Positions 1 through 8,090 are shown, counted from the stretch's first letter. The stretch is 64,000 nucleotides of DNA from Castellaniella sp049673105 (GCF_049673105.1 NZ_JBATXG010000005.1:21011-85010), one strand, 5' to 3'. Program-made: numbers and translations. The notes: generated by a model not told the origin, from the letters alone.

Positions 1-1317
1 TTGCAGGGCGAATTGTCGCAGCGCAATTTCGGGGCGTCCGTGCGGCTGGAAATCGCCCACGCCATGCCGCCCGATCTGGAACTCTTTCTGCAGCGGGAAT
101 TCAATCTGGGTCCCGCCGATACCTATCGCGTCAACGGTCCGGTCAATCTGGGGCGACTGATGCAATTGTGCAATCGGGTGGGGCGCGCCGATCTGGAATA
201 TCCCGTGTTCCGCCCCAGAGTGCCGGCGCCCTTCGATGGCGATCTGGAACGCCCCGATGCCCTGTTTGCCGCCATTGCCGCTCGCGATCATTTGCTGCAT
301 CACCCCTACCAGTCCTTTCAGCCCGTGCTGATGTTCCTGCGGGCTGCCGCTCTGGATCCGCAGGTGGTGGCGATCAAGCAGACCATCTACCGCACGGGCG
401 AAGATTCCGAACTGATGGGGCTGCTGCTGTCGGCGGCCCGCGCCGGCAAGGAAGTCACCGTCGTGGTCGAACTGATGGCGCGTTTCGACGAGCAGACCAA
501 CATCAACTGGGCAGCGCGCCTGGAAGAAGTCGGCGCGCACGTCAGCTACGGTGTGGTGGGCCACAAGACCCACGCCAAGATGGCGTTGGCCCTGCGCCGT
601 GAAGACGGTCGCATCCGCCGCTACGGCCACCTGGGGACTGGAAACTATCATCCGCGCACGGCCAAGCTCTATACCGATTTCGGCTTGCTGACGGCCAATC
701 AGGCCATCTGCGAGGACATGGATCAGGTCTTTTCCCTGCTGACGGGGCTGGGCGCGCGGCGCGAATTGAAGCTGCTGCTGCAATCGCCCTTCACCCTGCA
801 CGACACCGTGCTGAACCTGATTCGCTCGGAAACCGAATTCGCCCGGGCCGGCAAGCGCGCCCGCATCCGCGCCAAGATGAATTCCCTGCTGGAACCCACC
901 GTCATCCAGGCGCTCTACGAGGCCAGCCAGGCGGGGGTGCGCATCGATCTGATCGTGCGCGGCGCCTGCGCCCTGCAGGCGGGGGTGCCGGGGCTATCCG
1001 AACGCATTCGGGTGCGGTCCGTGATCGGACGCTTTCTGGAGCATTCCAGGGTGTTCTATTTCTACCAGGACGGGGCCGAGCCGCTGTACCTGTCGTCCGC
1101 CGACTGGATGGACCGCAATTTCCTGCGGCGCGTCGAACTGGCCTTCCCCGTGCTGGACAAAACCCTGCGCCGCCGCGTGATCGACGAGGCCTTCACCTTC
1201 GCCTGGCGCGACAACCAACTGGCCTGGGCAGCCCAGCCCGATGGCCGCTACCTGCGCGTGCGCAACCGCCGCGCCCCTGTGAACCTGCACCAACACCTGA
1301 TGGCGAGATTGGGATGA
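1..1317 (+). CDS. ppk1: Polyphosphate kinase 1, C-terminal part (cut by window start)
   Basis: This is the last 438 codons of polyphosphate kinase, which polymerises the gamma-phosphate of ATP into inorganic polyphosphate; the family has about 690 residues, so roughly a third is missing upstream. The frame is open from base 1, so the true start lies outside the window. The two family histidines are visible: one in GHKTHAK (His191 of this fragment, the phospho-histidine in E. coli Ppk) and one in FLEHSRVFYF (His348). The phospholipase-D-like C-terminal domains are complete and the gene ends at TGA 1315-1317. It lies just upstream of the pst phosphate-uptake operon, so polyphosphate synthesis and phosphate import are clustered. 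Identification is secure. Confidence 0.96.
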   Translation: MQGELSQRNFGASVRLEIAHAMPPDLELFLQREFNLGPADTYRVNGPVNLGRLMQLCNRVGRADLEYPVFRPRVPAPFDGDLERPDALFAAIAARDHLLHHPYQSFQPVLMFLRAAALDPQVVAIKQTIYRTGEDSELMGLLLSAARAGKEVTVVVELMARFDEQTNINWAARLEEVGAHVSYGVVGHKTHAKMALALRREDGRIRRYGHLGTGNYHPRTAKLYTDFGLLTANQAICEDMDQVFSLLTGLGARRELKLLLQSPFTLHDTVLNLIRSETEFARAGKRARIRAKMNSLLEPTVIQALYEASQAGVRIDLIVRGACALQAGVPGLSERIRVRSVIGRFLEHSRVFYFYQDGAEPLYLSSADWMDRNFLRRVELAFPVLDKTLRRRVIDEAFTFAWRDNQLAWAAQPDGRYLRVRNRRAPVNLHQHLMARLG

Positions 1318-1319
1318 GG

Positions 1320-1432
1320 CCGGACATAGGACAGTCCTGAGGACTGTCCTATGCCTGCCGAATCCGAGCGGCTTGCAAGCCGCGAGGTGGGGGAGCCGTG
1401 GCCCGAGCGGCTTGCAAGCCGCGAGGTGGGGG
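1320..1432. repeat. Double-hairpin intergenic repeat, copy A plus half copy
   Basis: Copy A (1320-1390, 71 bp) begins CCGGAC and is followed by a perfect 13-bp stem (1325-1337 with 1341-1353, loop TGA). After a 14-nt spacer comes the perfect palindrome GCGGCTTGCAAGCCGC (1368-1383), then GAGGTGG. A second palindrome plus GAGGTGG (1403-1430) follows without the first hairpin. Two further full units lie after pstB (5364-5435 and 5442-5514). The first stem differs in sequence among copies but always pairs. It sits directly after ppk1 and may also end its transcript. It resembles REP/BIME-type elements in organisation, but I do not recognise the family. Confidence 0.85.
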
Positions 1433-1439
1433 GCTGGAA

Positions 1440-1473
1440 TTGTCATCAAACTGTCACCTCCGGTCTTTATCAT
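1440..1473 (+). promoter_or_regulatory. PHO box and -10 of the pstS promoter
   Basis: TTGTCATCAAACTGTCAC (1440-1457) matches the E. coli PHO-box consensus (two CTGTCAT-like 7-mers separated by 4 bp) at nearly every position. TATCAT at 1468-1473 begins 11 bp after the second 7-mer, which is where a -10 element sits in PhoB-activated promoters. The pstS start codon is 58 bp further on. The inference is PhoB-dependent induction of the pst operon on phosphate limitation. No phoB/phoR gene is in the window. Confidence 0.85.
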
Positions 1474-1530
1474 CCCGTCCTGACGGATCAGAAACCGTCA
1501 TCTCTCACCATCCTCACAGGAATTTTCCAT

Positions 1531-2577
1531 ATGTTCAAACGGATGCTGGTTCAATGCGCGACGGGCCTGACGCTGATGGCAGCCGCCGGTGCGACCGCGT
1601 TTGCCGCCGACTTGACGGGGGCGGGGGCTTCTTTCCCCTATCCGATCTATGCCAAGTGGGCTGCTAAATATCAGGAAGTCAGCGGTCACCGCGTCAATTA
1701 CCAGTCGATCGGTTCCGGCGGCGGGCAGCAACAGATCATCGCCAAGACAGTCGATTTCGGCGCCTCGGATGATCCCATGAAGCCCGATGCCTTGCAGGAA
1801 AACGGTCTGATTCAGTTCCCGGCGGTGGTCGGCGGGACCGTCCCGGTGCTCAATGTCGAAGGCATCCAGGCAGGCCAGCTGAAGCTGACCGGTCCGGTAC
1901 TGGCGGACATCTTCCTGGGCAAGATCAAGAAATGGAACGATCCGGCCATCGCCGATCTGAATCCGGGCGCCGAGCTGCCTGCCAAGGGCATCGTCGTGGT
2001 GCACCGTTCGGATGGGTCGGGCACGACATTCGGCTGGACCAATTATCTGTCTCAGGTGTCGCCGGCCTGGAAAGAGCAGGTCGGTCAGGGCAAGGCAGTC
2101 AAATGGCCCACGGGACAGGGCGGCAAGGGCAATGAAGGCGTGGCCGCCTACGTGCGTCAGCTGAAGAATTCCATCGGCTATGTCGAGTATGCCTACGCCC
2201 ATCAGAACGGTCTGGCCTGGGCCCAGTTGCAGAACCGCGAAGGCCAGTTCGTGCAGCCGTCCCAAAAGACGTTTGCCGCCGCTGCCGCCCATGCTGACTG
2301 GTCGTCTGCGCCAGGCATGGGGCTGGTCCTGAACAACGAGCCGGGCGCCGAATCCTGGCCGGTGACGGCTGCGACCTTTATCCTGGTCCACGCCAAGCAG
2401 GAAGATCCGAAAAAAGCGCACGAAGTGCTGGCCTTCTTTGACTGGGCCTGGCGCGAGGGTGCCACGATGGCCAGCGAGCTGGACTATGTGCCGCTGCCTG
2501 ATGCCGTGACGCAGCAGATCCGCGACCTCTGGACCCAGAAGATCCGCGGCGCGGACGGGGCAGCCGTCTGGCCCTGA
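1531..2577 (+). CDS. pstS: Phosphate ABC transporter, periplasmic phosphate-binding protein
   Basis: PstS captures inorganic phosphate in the periplasm for the PstCAB importer. ATG 1531 is preferred over upstream in-frame codons because it follows CAGGAA at about 8-nt spacing and opens a clear signal peptide (basic MFKR, hydrophobic core, cleavage after AFA near residue 25). The product is 348 aa, normal for the family. Phosphate-contact segments are visible: the TGAGASF start of the mature protein, GSGGGQQQ, and HRSDGSGTTF in the middle. It is first gene of the operon behind a PHO box and is separated from pstC by a 175-nt gap with a hairpin, which fits the usual excess of PstS over the membrane subunits. 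Confidence 0.97.
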   Translation: MFKRMLVQCATGLTLMAAAGATAFAADLTGAGASFPYPIYAKWAAKYQEVSGHRVNYQSIGSGGGQQQIIAKTVDFGASDDPMKPDALQENGLIQFPAVVGGTVPVLNVEGIQAGQLKLTGPVLADIFLGKIKKWNDPAIADLNPGAELPAKGIVVVHRSDGSGTTFGWTNYLSQVSPAWKEQVGQGKAVKWPTGQGGKGNEGVAAYVRQLKNSIGYVEYAYAHQNGLAWAQLQNREGQFVQPSQKTFAAAAAHADWSSAPGMGLVLNNEPGAESWPVTAATFILVHAKQEDPKKAHEVLAFFDWAWREGATMASELDYVPLPDAVTQQIRDLWTQKIRGADGAAVWP

Positions 2578-2650
2578 TCGTCTCGCTCATCGCCCCGATG
2601 CGCCGCCCGGACCCGCCGGGGACTGGGATCAGTGCAGGGGCTTGCCGCGG

Positions 2651-2672
2651 CGGGCAGTCTGATGACTGCCCG
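2651..2672 (+). terminator. Hairpin in the pstS-pstC gap (attenuator or processing site)
   Basis: CGGGCAGTC (2651-2659) pairs perfectly with GACTGCCCG (2664-2672) across a TGAT loop and is followed by TTT only. The short U-tract suggests partial termination or 3'-end protection of pstS mRNA, not a full stop, since pstC lies 80 bp downstream with no obvious separate promoter. The rest of the gap has nothing else I recognise. Confidence 0.5.
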
Positions 2673-2752
2673 TTTGTGGGAAAATACGGTTCTTTGAATC
2701 CTGATCGGCTCGTCTGGCGACAGACGGCACTTTTTCACCGAAAGTCCCCCTC

Positions 2753-3694
2753 ATGATCACACAACACCGCAGCCTGCTGGTGGACGCCGGATTCCGGCAC
2801 CTGACGCGGGCATTCGCGTTCCTGGTTTTCATCCTGCTGGCCGGTATCCTGGTGTCGCTGGTGTATGGCAGCCGGGACACGCTGGTCCGGGATGGCTTGG
2901 CCTTTTTGTGGACCAATGACTGGGACCCCGTCAAACAGCATTACGGCGCGCTGGTGCCCATCATGGGGACGGTCATCAGCGCCTTGCTGGCCTTGCTGAT
3001 CGCCGTGCCGGTGTCTTTTGGCATCGCCATGTTCCTGACCGAACTGGCCCCGGCCTGGGTGCGCCGGCCCCTGGGGATCGCCATTGAAATGCTGGCGGCG
3101 ATTCCGTCCATCATCTACGGCATGTGGGGCCTGTTCGTGTTCGTGCCGCTGTTCCAGGAACACGTGCAGCCCCACATAGTGGATTTCTTCGACGGCATCC
3201 CGGTGCTGGGCGACCTGTTTGCCGGGCCCCCCATGGGGATCGGCCTGTTCACCGCCGGGCTGATCCTGTCCATCATGGTGATTCCCTTCATCACCGCCGT
3301 CATGCGCGATGTCTTCGAGCAGGTGCCGCCCCTACTGAAGGAATCCGCCTACGGCCTGGGCAGCACCACCTGGGAAGTCGTCTGGAAAATCGTTCTGCCC
3401 TATACCAAGCACGGCGTCATCGGCGGCATCATGCTGGGTCTGGGGCGGGCATTGGGTGAAACCATGGCCGTCACCTTTGTGATTGGCAATGCCTTCAACC
3501 TGCCGTCCTCGATCTTTTCGCCGTCGAACTCCATCGCCTCGGCGCTGGCCAACGAATTCAACGAGGCGGGCGGGCTGCAGAAATCGGCCTTGCTGGAACT
3601 GGGGCTGATCCTGTTCCTGATCACCACCATTGTTCTGGCTTTGTCGAAGTTCATGCTCTTGCAACTGACGCGCAAAGAAGGCGCTCATCACTGA
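2753..3694 (+). CDS. pstC: Phosphate ABC transporter permease PstC
   Basis: This is an inner-membrane subunit of the high-affinity phosphate importer, 313 aa as usual. The N-terminal segment (about residues 20-42) is a membrane helix, followed by a periplasmic loop and five more hydrophobic segments. The EAA-like cytoplasmic loop that docks on PstB is visible around KESAYGLGSTTWEVVWK, and the conserved GLGRALGETMAVTF segment follows. The start at 2753 agrees with the family N-terminus. pstA begins 7 nt after its stop, so the two are probably translated from one mRNA. Confidence 0.96.
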   Translation: MITQHRSLLVDAGFRHLTRAFAFLVFILLAGILVSLVYGSRDTLVRDGLAFLWTNDWDPVKQHYGALVPIMGTVISALLALLIAVPVSFGIAMFLTELAPAWVRRPLGIAIEMLAAIPSIIYGMWGLFVFVPLFQEHVQPHIVDFFDGIPVLGDLFAGPPMGIGLFTAGLILSIMVIPFITAVMRDVFEQVPPLLKESAYGLGSTTWEVVWKIVLPYTKHGVIGGIMLGLGRALGETMAVTFVIGNAFNLPSSIFSPSNSIASALANEFNEAGGLQKSALLELGLILFLITTIVLALSKFMLLQLTRKEGAHH

Positions 3695-3701
3695 CCTGCC
3701 C

Positions 3702-4562
3702 ATGCCCGCACCCGATTCCCCCATCGTCCTGAATAATCCGATCTACCGGCGCCGGCGGCGGTTCAATCGCCTCATGCTGGGCCTGTCGAGCCTGGCCTTG
3801 GGGTCGGGGCTGTTCTGGCTGGCCTGGATCATCGCCACCCTGCTGATCAAGGGCGGCGGCGCGCTGTCTATGACCCTGTTGCTGGAAAGCACTCCGCCTC
3901 CCGGCGAGGCTGGGGGCTTGCTGAACGCCATCGTCGGCAGCGTGCTGATGTCGGCGGTCGGGACGCTGATCGGCACCCCGATCGGTGTGTTGGCGGGCAC
4001 CTATCTGGCGGAATACGGTCGCCGGGGGTGGCTGGCGCCGGCCACCCGTTTTCTGAATGACGTGCTGCTGTCCGCCCCGTCCATCGTCATCGGTCTGTTC
4101 ATCTATGCCGTGTATGTGGCGCAGGTCGGGCATTACTCGGGCTGGGCCGGGGCTTTCGCCCTGGCGATCCTGGTGATCCCCGTGGTTGTGCGGGCGACCG
4201 ACAATATGCTGTGCCTGGTCCCCAACAGCTTGCGCGAAGCCGCCGCCGCTTTGGGCTGCCCGCAGTGGCGGGTGGTGGTTTTCATTTGCTACCGGGCGGC
4301 CCGTTCAGGCATCATCACCGGCATTTTGCTGGCCGTGGCCCGCATCGCCGGCGAAACCGCGCCCCTGCTGTTCACCGCCTTGAACAACCAGTTCATGTCC
4401 CTGAACATGAACGCGCCGATCGCCAACCTGCCGGTGGTGATCTTCCAATACGCCGCCAGTCCCTTCGAGGACTGGAACCGCCTGGCTTGGGCGGGCGCTG
4501 CCCTGATCACCCTGCTGGTACTGGGGATCAATATCGCCGCTCGTAGCCTGTTCCGCAAATAA
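3702..4562 (+). CDS. pstA: Phosphate ABC transporter permease PstA
   Basis: This is the second permease subunit, pairing with PstC to form the phosphate channel. It has 286 aa with a basic N-terminus (YRRRRRFNR), a first membrane helix at about residues 24-45, and a typical permease core. The docking loop NSLREAAAALGCPQWRVV and the conserved ARIAGETAPLLFTAL segment identify PstA. It lies 7 nt after pstC and 16 nt before pstB. Confidence 0.96.
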   Translation: MPAPDSPIVLNNPIYRRRRRFNRLMLGLSSLALGSGLFWLAWIIATLLIKGGGALSMTLLLESTPPPGEAGGLLNAIVGSVLMSAVGTLIGTPIGVLAGTYLAEYGRRGWLAPATRFLNDVLLSAPSIVIGLFIYAVYVAQVGHYSGWAGAFALAILVIPVVVRATDNMLCLVPNSLREAAAALGCPQWRVVVFICYRAARSGIITGILLAVARIAGETAPLLFTALNNQFMSLNMNAPIANLPVVIFQYAASPFEDWNRLAWAGAALITLLVLGINIAARSLFRK

Positions 4563-4578
4563 TCTGTCTTCGCCCACT

Positions 4579-5361
4579 ATGATCCTGTCCACGACCGCCG
4601 CCCCGGAACGCACCAAACTGGCCGTGCGCGACCTGAATTTCTACTACGGCAGTTACCATGCCCTGCGCGACATCAATATGGACATCGCTGAAAACAAGGT
4701 GACGGCGTTCATCGGCCCGTCGGGCTGCGGCAAATCGACTTTGCTGCGCACCTTCAACCGCATGTTCGAACTGTATCCCGGCCAGCGGGCCCAGGGCTCT
4801 ATCGAACTGGACGGCGAAGACTTGCTGAATTCCCGCTTGGACATTTCCCTGATCCGCGCCAAGGTCGGCATGGTGTTCCAGAAGCCCACGCCGTTCCCCA
4901 TGAGCATCTACGACAACATCGCCTTCGGCGTGCGTCTGTTCGAGCGGCTCAGCAAGGGCGAAATGGACGAGCGCGTGGAATGGGCCCTGACCAAGGCGGC
5001 CCTGTGGAACGAGGTCAAGGACAAGCTGGGCCAAAGCGGCAACGGCCTGTCCGGCGGCCAGCAGCAGCGGCTGTGCATCGCCAGGGGCGTGGCCATCAAG
5101 CCCGAAGTCCTGCTGCTGGATGAACCCTGCTCGGCCCTGGACCCGATTTCCACCGCCAAGATCGAAGAGCTGATCGCCGAACTGAAGGACGACTACACCG
5201 TCGTCATCGTGACGCATAATATGCAGCAGGCCGCCCGCTGCTCGGATTACACCGCCTACATGTACCTGGGCGAACTGATGGAATTCGGCCCCACCGACCA
5301 GATCTTCATCAAGCCCTCCCGCAAAGAAACCGAAGACTACATCACGGGGCGGTTTGGATAA
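4579..5361 (+). CDS. pstB: Phosphate ABC transporter ATP-binding protein PstB
   Basis: This is the cytoplasmic ATPase that powers PstSCA, 260 aa as usual. Walker A is GPSGCGKST (residues 46-54), the ABC signature is LSGGQQQRLCIARG, and Walker B is LLLDEPCSALDP with the switch histidine in VTHNMQQA. The N-terminal ERTKLAVRDLNFYYGSYHAL is typical. It is the last gene of the operon. In many proteobacteria phoU follows, but here a double-hairpin repeat array follows and then an unrelated signalling module. Confidence 0.97.
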   Translation: MILSTTAAPERTKLAVRDLNFYYGSYHALRDINMDIAENKVTAFIGPSGCGKSTLLRTFNRMFELYPGQRAQGSIELDGEDLLNSRLDISLIRAKVGMVFQKPTPFPMSIYDNIAFGVRLFERLSKGEMDERVEWALTKAALWNEVKDKLGQSGNGLSGGQQQRLCIARGVAIKPEVLLLDEPCSALDPISTAKIEELIAELKDDYTVVIVTHNMQQAARCSDYTAYMYLGELMEFGPTDQIFIKPSRKETEDYITGRFG

Positions 5362-5363
5362 AT

Positions 5364-5435
5364 CCGGACACGCAATAGCCCCTGCGGGCTATTGCGCGCC
5401 AGAATTATCCGAGCGGCCTGCAGGCCGCGAGGTGG
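5364..5435. repeat. Double-hairpin intergenic repeat, copy B1
   Basis: The unit is 72 bp: CCGGAC, then an 11-bp perfect stem (5371-5381 with 5386-5396, loop CTGC), then a spacer and the palindrome GCGGCCTGCAGGCCGC (5413-5428), then GAGGTGG. The second palindrome differs from copies A and B2 by a paired change (T-A to C-G), so pairing is kept. It begins three bases after the pstB stop and could also act as its terminator or 3' stabiliser. Confidence 0.85.
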
Positions 5436-5441
5436 ATAAGG

Positions 5442-5514
5442 CCGGACCAGAATCGGTCCCCTGCGGACCGATTTGCGCCTGCCGCATCCGAGCGGCTTGC
5501 AAGCCGCGAGGTGG
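5442..5514. repeat. Double-hairpin intergenic repeat, copy B2
   Basis: The unit is 73 bp with the same order: CCGGAC, a 9-bp stem (AATCGGTCC 5451-5459 with 5465-5473, loop CCTGC), GCCTGCCG, ATCC, the palindrome GCGGCTTGCAAGCCGC (5492-5507), and GAGGTGG. The first stem sequence is unrelated to those in copies A and B1. It lies in tandem with B1, separated by 6 bp. The following 100 bp up to the next gene probably hold that gene's promoter. Confidence 0.85.
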
Positions 5515-5617
5515 AGGGATGCGCCAAACCAAAGATGTCTCTGTCGCCCCCCATTCACCCTCTGTTCATTTCCCTTCCGCTATCCTGCCCCCATCGAATC
5601 TGAAAGGGGCTTGTCCT

Positions 5618-5974
5618 ATGCAACGTCGTCACGTATTGGCTGCCGTCCTGGCTCTGGGGGGGGTGTGGGCCACAGGCGCGCAGGCGCATAATCATGATCG
5701 TGAAAAAGCGGAACGCCTGCAGGCGATGGGTGAAGTGCTGCCGCTGCAAACCGTGCTGGCCCAGGTCGCCAAAGATTATCCAGGACAGGTTCTGAAGGTC
5801 GAATTCGACGAGGACGACGGATGCAAGCGGGGTGAAACCTGTCCGGATCGCTGGGTCTACGAACTCAAGATCCTGCAGGATGGCGGGCGTTTGGTCAAAA
5901 TCAAGGTCGATGCCCGGACCGGGCAGGTATTATGGGTGGGGCGCCGTCCCTTGCACAAAGAAGGATCCCACTGA
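5618..5974 (+). CDS. Small secreted PepSY-domain protein, first gene of a two-component operon
   Basis: The 118-aa product has an N-terminal signal peptide (MQRR, hydrophobic core, cleavage near AQA-HN at residues 22-23) and one PepSY-like domain over about residues 40-112. Typical traits are PLQTVLAQVAKDYPGQVLKVEFDEDD and VKIKVDARTGQVLWV at the end. Two cysteines in DGCKRGETCPD could form a periplasmic disulfide. ATG 5618 follows GAAAGGGG and is preferred over longer in-frame readings, which would run into repeat DNA. Its stop overlaps the next start (TGATG). PepSY proteins encoded with PhoP/PhoQ-like pairs are thought to modulate or respond to the kinase; that role is inferred here. Confidence 0.85.
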   Translation: MQRRHVLAAVLALGGVWATGAQAHNHDREKAERLQAMGEVLPLQTVLAQVAKDYPGQVLKVEFDEDDGCKRGETCPDRWVYELKILQDGGRLVKIKVDARTGQVLWVGRRPLHKEGSH

Positions 5975-6642
5975 TGAGACTGCTGGTAGCCGAAGATGAA
6001 CCCTTGTTGGCGTCGCAGCTGAAAGCCGCTCTGGAATCCGCTGGCTATGTCGTGGACGTGGCTTCGGATGGCCCCGATGCGCAACATCAGGGGATGACCG
6101 AACCTTATGATCTGGTCGTGCTGGACCTGGGCCTGCCGGGGCGTGACGGCCTGTCGGTCCTGCGGGCTTGGCGCGACGCCGGTCGGCAGGTGCCTGTCCT
6201 GATTCTGACCGCGCGTGACAATTGGCACGACAAGGTGGCCGGCATCGACGCCGGGGCCGATGACTACCTGACCAAGCCCTTTCACCTGGAAGAACTGCAA
6301 GCGCGGGTGCGCGCCTTGCTGCGCCGGGCGGGCGGTCATGCCAGCACGGATATCCATTGCGGGCCGCTGACGCTGGATACGCGTCAGGCGCGCATCCTGC
6401 TGGATGGTGCGCCGCTGGACCTGACCAGCCACGAATACCGTGTGCTGGCTTATCTGATGATGCATCAGGACGAAGTGGTGTCCCGCAGTCAGCTGGTCGA
6501 GCATATCTATGCCCAGGACTTCGATCGGGATTCGAATACGATCGAGGTCTTTATCGCCCGCTTGCGGCGCAAGATTCCCGCGACCCTGATCCAGACCGTG
6601 CGCGGGCTGGGTTATCGCCTGGACGCGGCTGCCGCGCCATGA
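5974..6642 (+). CDS. OmpR/PhoP-type response regulator
   Basis: This is a two-domain DNA-binding response regulator of 222 aa. The receiver domain (residues 1-115) has the acidic pair Glu7/Asp8, the phospho-acceptor Asp51 in VVLDLGLPG, and the conserved lysine in DDYLTKPF. A winged-helix domain (about 125-220) ends with the typical TVRGLGYRL. The start at 5974 overlaps the preceding stop, indicating translational coupling, and its own stop overlaps the kinase start (ATGA). The closest family by eye is PhoP/QseB/PmrA-like. The target genes cannot be read from the sequence. Confidence 0.93.
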   Translation: MRLLVAEDEPLLASQLKAALESAGYVVDVASDGPDAQHQGMTEPYDLVVLDLGLPGRDGLSVLRAWRDAGRQVPVLILTARDNWHDKVAGIDAGADDYLTKPFHLEELQARVRALLRRAGGHASTDIHCGPLTLDTRQARILLDGAPLDLTSHEYRVLAYLMMHQDEVVSRSQLVEHIYAQDFDRDSNTIEVFIARLRRKIPATLIQTVRGLGYRLDAAAAP

Positions 6643-8012
6643 GACGGCTGCGGGCGCCCTACCGGTCTCTGCGCCTCAGGCTGCTGGCCGGGGTGCTGGC
6701 CTGGGTGCTGCTCAGCGTGGCCGTGGCGGGGTGGGGGATCCAGCAGTTGTTTCGCCAGCATATCCTGGCTCAGCTGCAGTCTGAATTGACGATCCATCTG
6801 GATCAATTGACGGCTGCCCTGCAGATCGGCGAGGACGGTCGGATCGCTCTGTCGCCGCTGCCCAGCGATCCCCGTTTCAGTCATCCCTTCTCGGGCCTGT
6901 ACTGGCAGATCTCGGCGCCGACCCAGCATGACAAACCCGCCCAGATGCTGCGTTCCCGGTCTTTGTGGGACAGTTACCTGCCGGACGCGCCTGCCGAGCT
7001 GCAGCCGGGGCGGGATTTACGCACGACGGCGTCCGGTCCGGGTGATGCGCACTTGCAGGTGCGGATGCGCGAGATCGAGCCCGCCGAGGGGCCTTTTGAC
7101 ACGTTGGTGCTATCGGTGGCGGCGGATCGGGCCTTGTGGGCCGAGCCCATCAGCCGTTTCGACCGCATGCTGGGCATGGCGCTGGGCGTGCTGGTGCTGG
7201 GCATGCTGGTGGCGGCCTGGATGCAGGTGTCGTATGGCTTGCGCCCGCTGGTCCGTCTGCGCGGTCGGCTGGCGGATGTCCGCGAGGGACGGGCCGACCG
7301 GATCGTTGGCGCATTTCCGACCGAGATCCGACCGCTGGTCGAGGATTTCAATCAGGTCTTGCAGCGCAATGAACAGAGCCTGGAGCGCGCCCGTCAGCAG
7401 GCCGGCAATCTGGCTCATGCCCTGAAAACGCCGCTGGCGGTCATGTCCAATGCGGCAGCCGCCGCAGACCCTGCTTTGCCCCAGTTGGTGGTCGAGCAGG
7501 TCGACACAGCTCATCGCCAGGTGGATTATCACTTGGCCCGCGCGCGGGCGGCGGCCGCCGTGCGCGTGACAGGCTTGCGCAGCCCCATTTTGCCGTTGCT
7601 GCAAGGGCTGGTGCGGGTGATGCAGCGGGTGCATGCCGAACGCGGCCTGCGCTACGAACTGGATGGCGTCGATGCCGATCTGGCTTTTCGCGGTGAAGCC
7701 CAGGATTTTCAGGAAATGCTGGGCAATGTGCTGGACAATGCCGGCAAATGGGCTAGCCATCGGGTGTGGGTTCGCGCCAGCCGCCGCGATGGCGAATTGG
7801 AGATCCGCGTCGAGGATGACGGCCCCGGCTTGAGCCCGGAGCGGGCCGAGACGGTGTTTGAACGGGGCAAGCGCGCGGATGAGCGCACACCGGGATCCGG
7901 GTTGGGGCTGGGGATCGTACGCGATCTGGCGGACCTGTACGGCGGCTGGGCCAGGATCGAGAAAGGGGCTCTGGGCGGCGCCTGCGTGGTGATCACGTTG
8001 CCGGCGGCGTAA
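6639..8012 (+). CDS. PhoQ-like sensor histidine kinase
   Basis: This is a membrane sensor kinase of 457 aa, partner of the overlapping response regulator. It has a first membrane helix (about residues 12-34), a periplasmic sensor region of about 140 residues, a second helix (about 177-197) and a short HAMP-like linker. The dimerisation motif NLAHALKTPLAV places the phospho-histidine at His260; this HALKTPLA form is typical of PhoQ-type kinases. The ATPase domain has EDDGPGL and GSGLGLGIV. ATG 6639 overlaps the regulator stop. Whether it senses divalent cations, peptides or pH is unknown. Confidence 0.92.
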   Translation: MRRLRAPYRSLRLRLLAGVLAWVLLSVAVAGWGIQQLFRQHILAQLQSELTIHLDQLTAALQIGEDGRIALSPLPSDPRFSHPFSGLYWQISAPTQHDKPAQMLRSRSLWDSYLPDAPAELQPGRDLRTTASGPGDAHLQVRMREIEPAEGPFDTLVLSVAADRALWAEPISRFDRMLGMALGVLVLGMLVAAWMQVSYGLRPLVRLRGRLADVREGRADRIVGAFPTEIRPLVEDFNQVLQRNEQSLERARQQAGNLAHALKTPLAVMSNAAAAADPALPQLVVEQVDTAHRQVDYHLARARAAAAVRVTGLRSPILPLLQGLVRVMQRVHAERGLRYELDGVDADLAFRGEAQDFQEMLGNVLDNAGKWASHRVWVRASRRDGELEIRVEDDGPGLSPERAETVFERGKRADERTPGSGLGLGIVRDLADLYGGWARIEKGALGGACVVITLPAA

Positions 8013-8047
8013 TCGAATGAACAAGGCGCATTCGGCGCCCCGGAAAC

Positions 8048-8075
8048 GACACTGCCCGCCGAAGCGGGCAGTGTC
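8048..8075. terminator. Bidirectional hairpin between convergent genes
   Basis: A perfect 12-bp stem, GACACTGCCCGC with GCGGGCAGTGTC, closes on a CGAA loop. It lies between the kinase gene (plus strand, ends 8012) and doxX (minus strand, ends 8091), so it can terminate both. No long T-tract flanks it. Confidence 0.7.
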
Positions 8076-8090
8076 CGTGCGGGTCGGGAA

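Noticed and set aside
994..1473. Short peptides containing HLAACKPLG-type repeats
   Set aside because: They arise from translating the intergenic palindromic repeats and not from a real gene.
1320..5514. Possible CRISPR-like array formed by the palindromic repeats
   Set aside because: Units are not regularly spaced with unique spacers, the variable part is itself a hairpin, and no cas genes are near.
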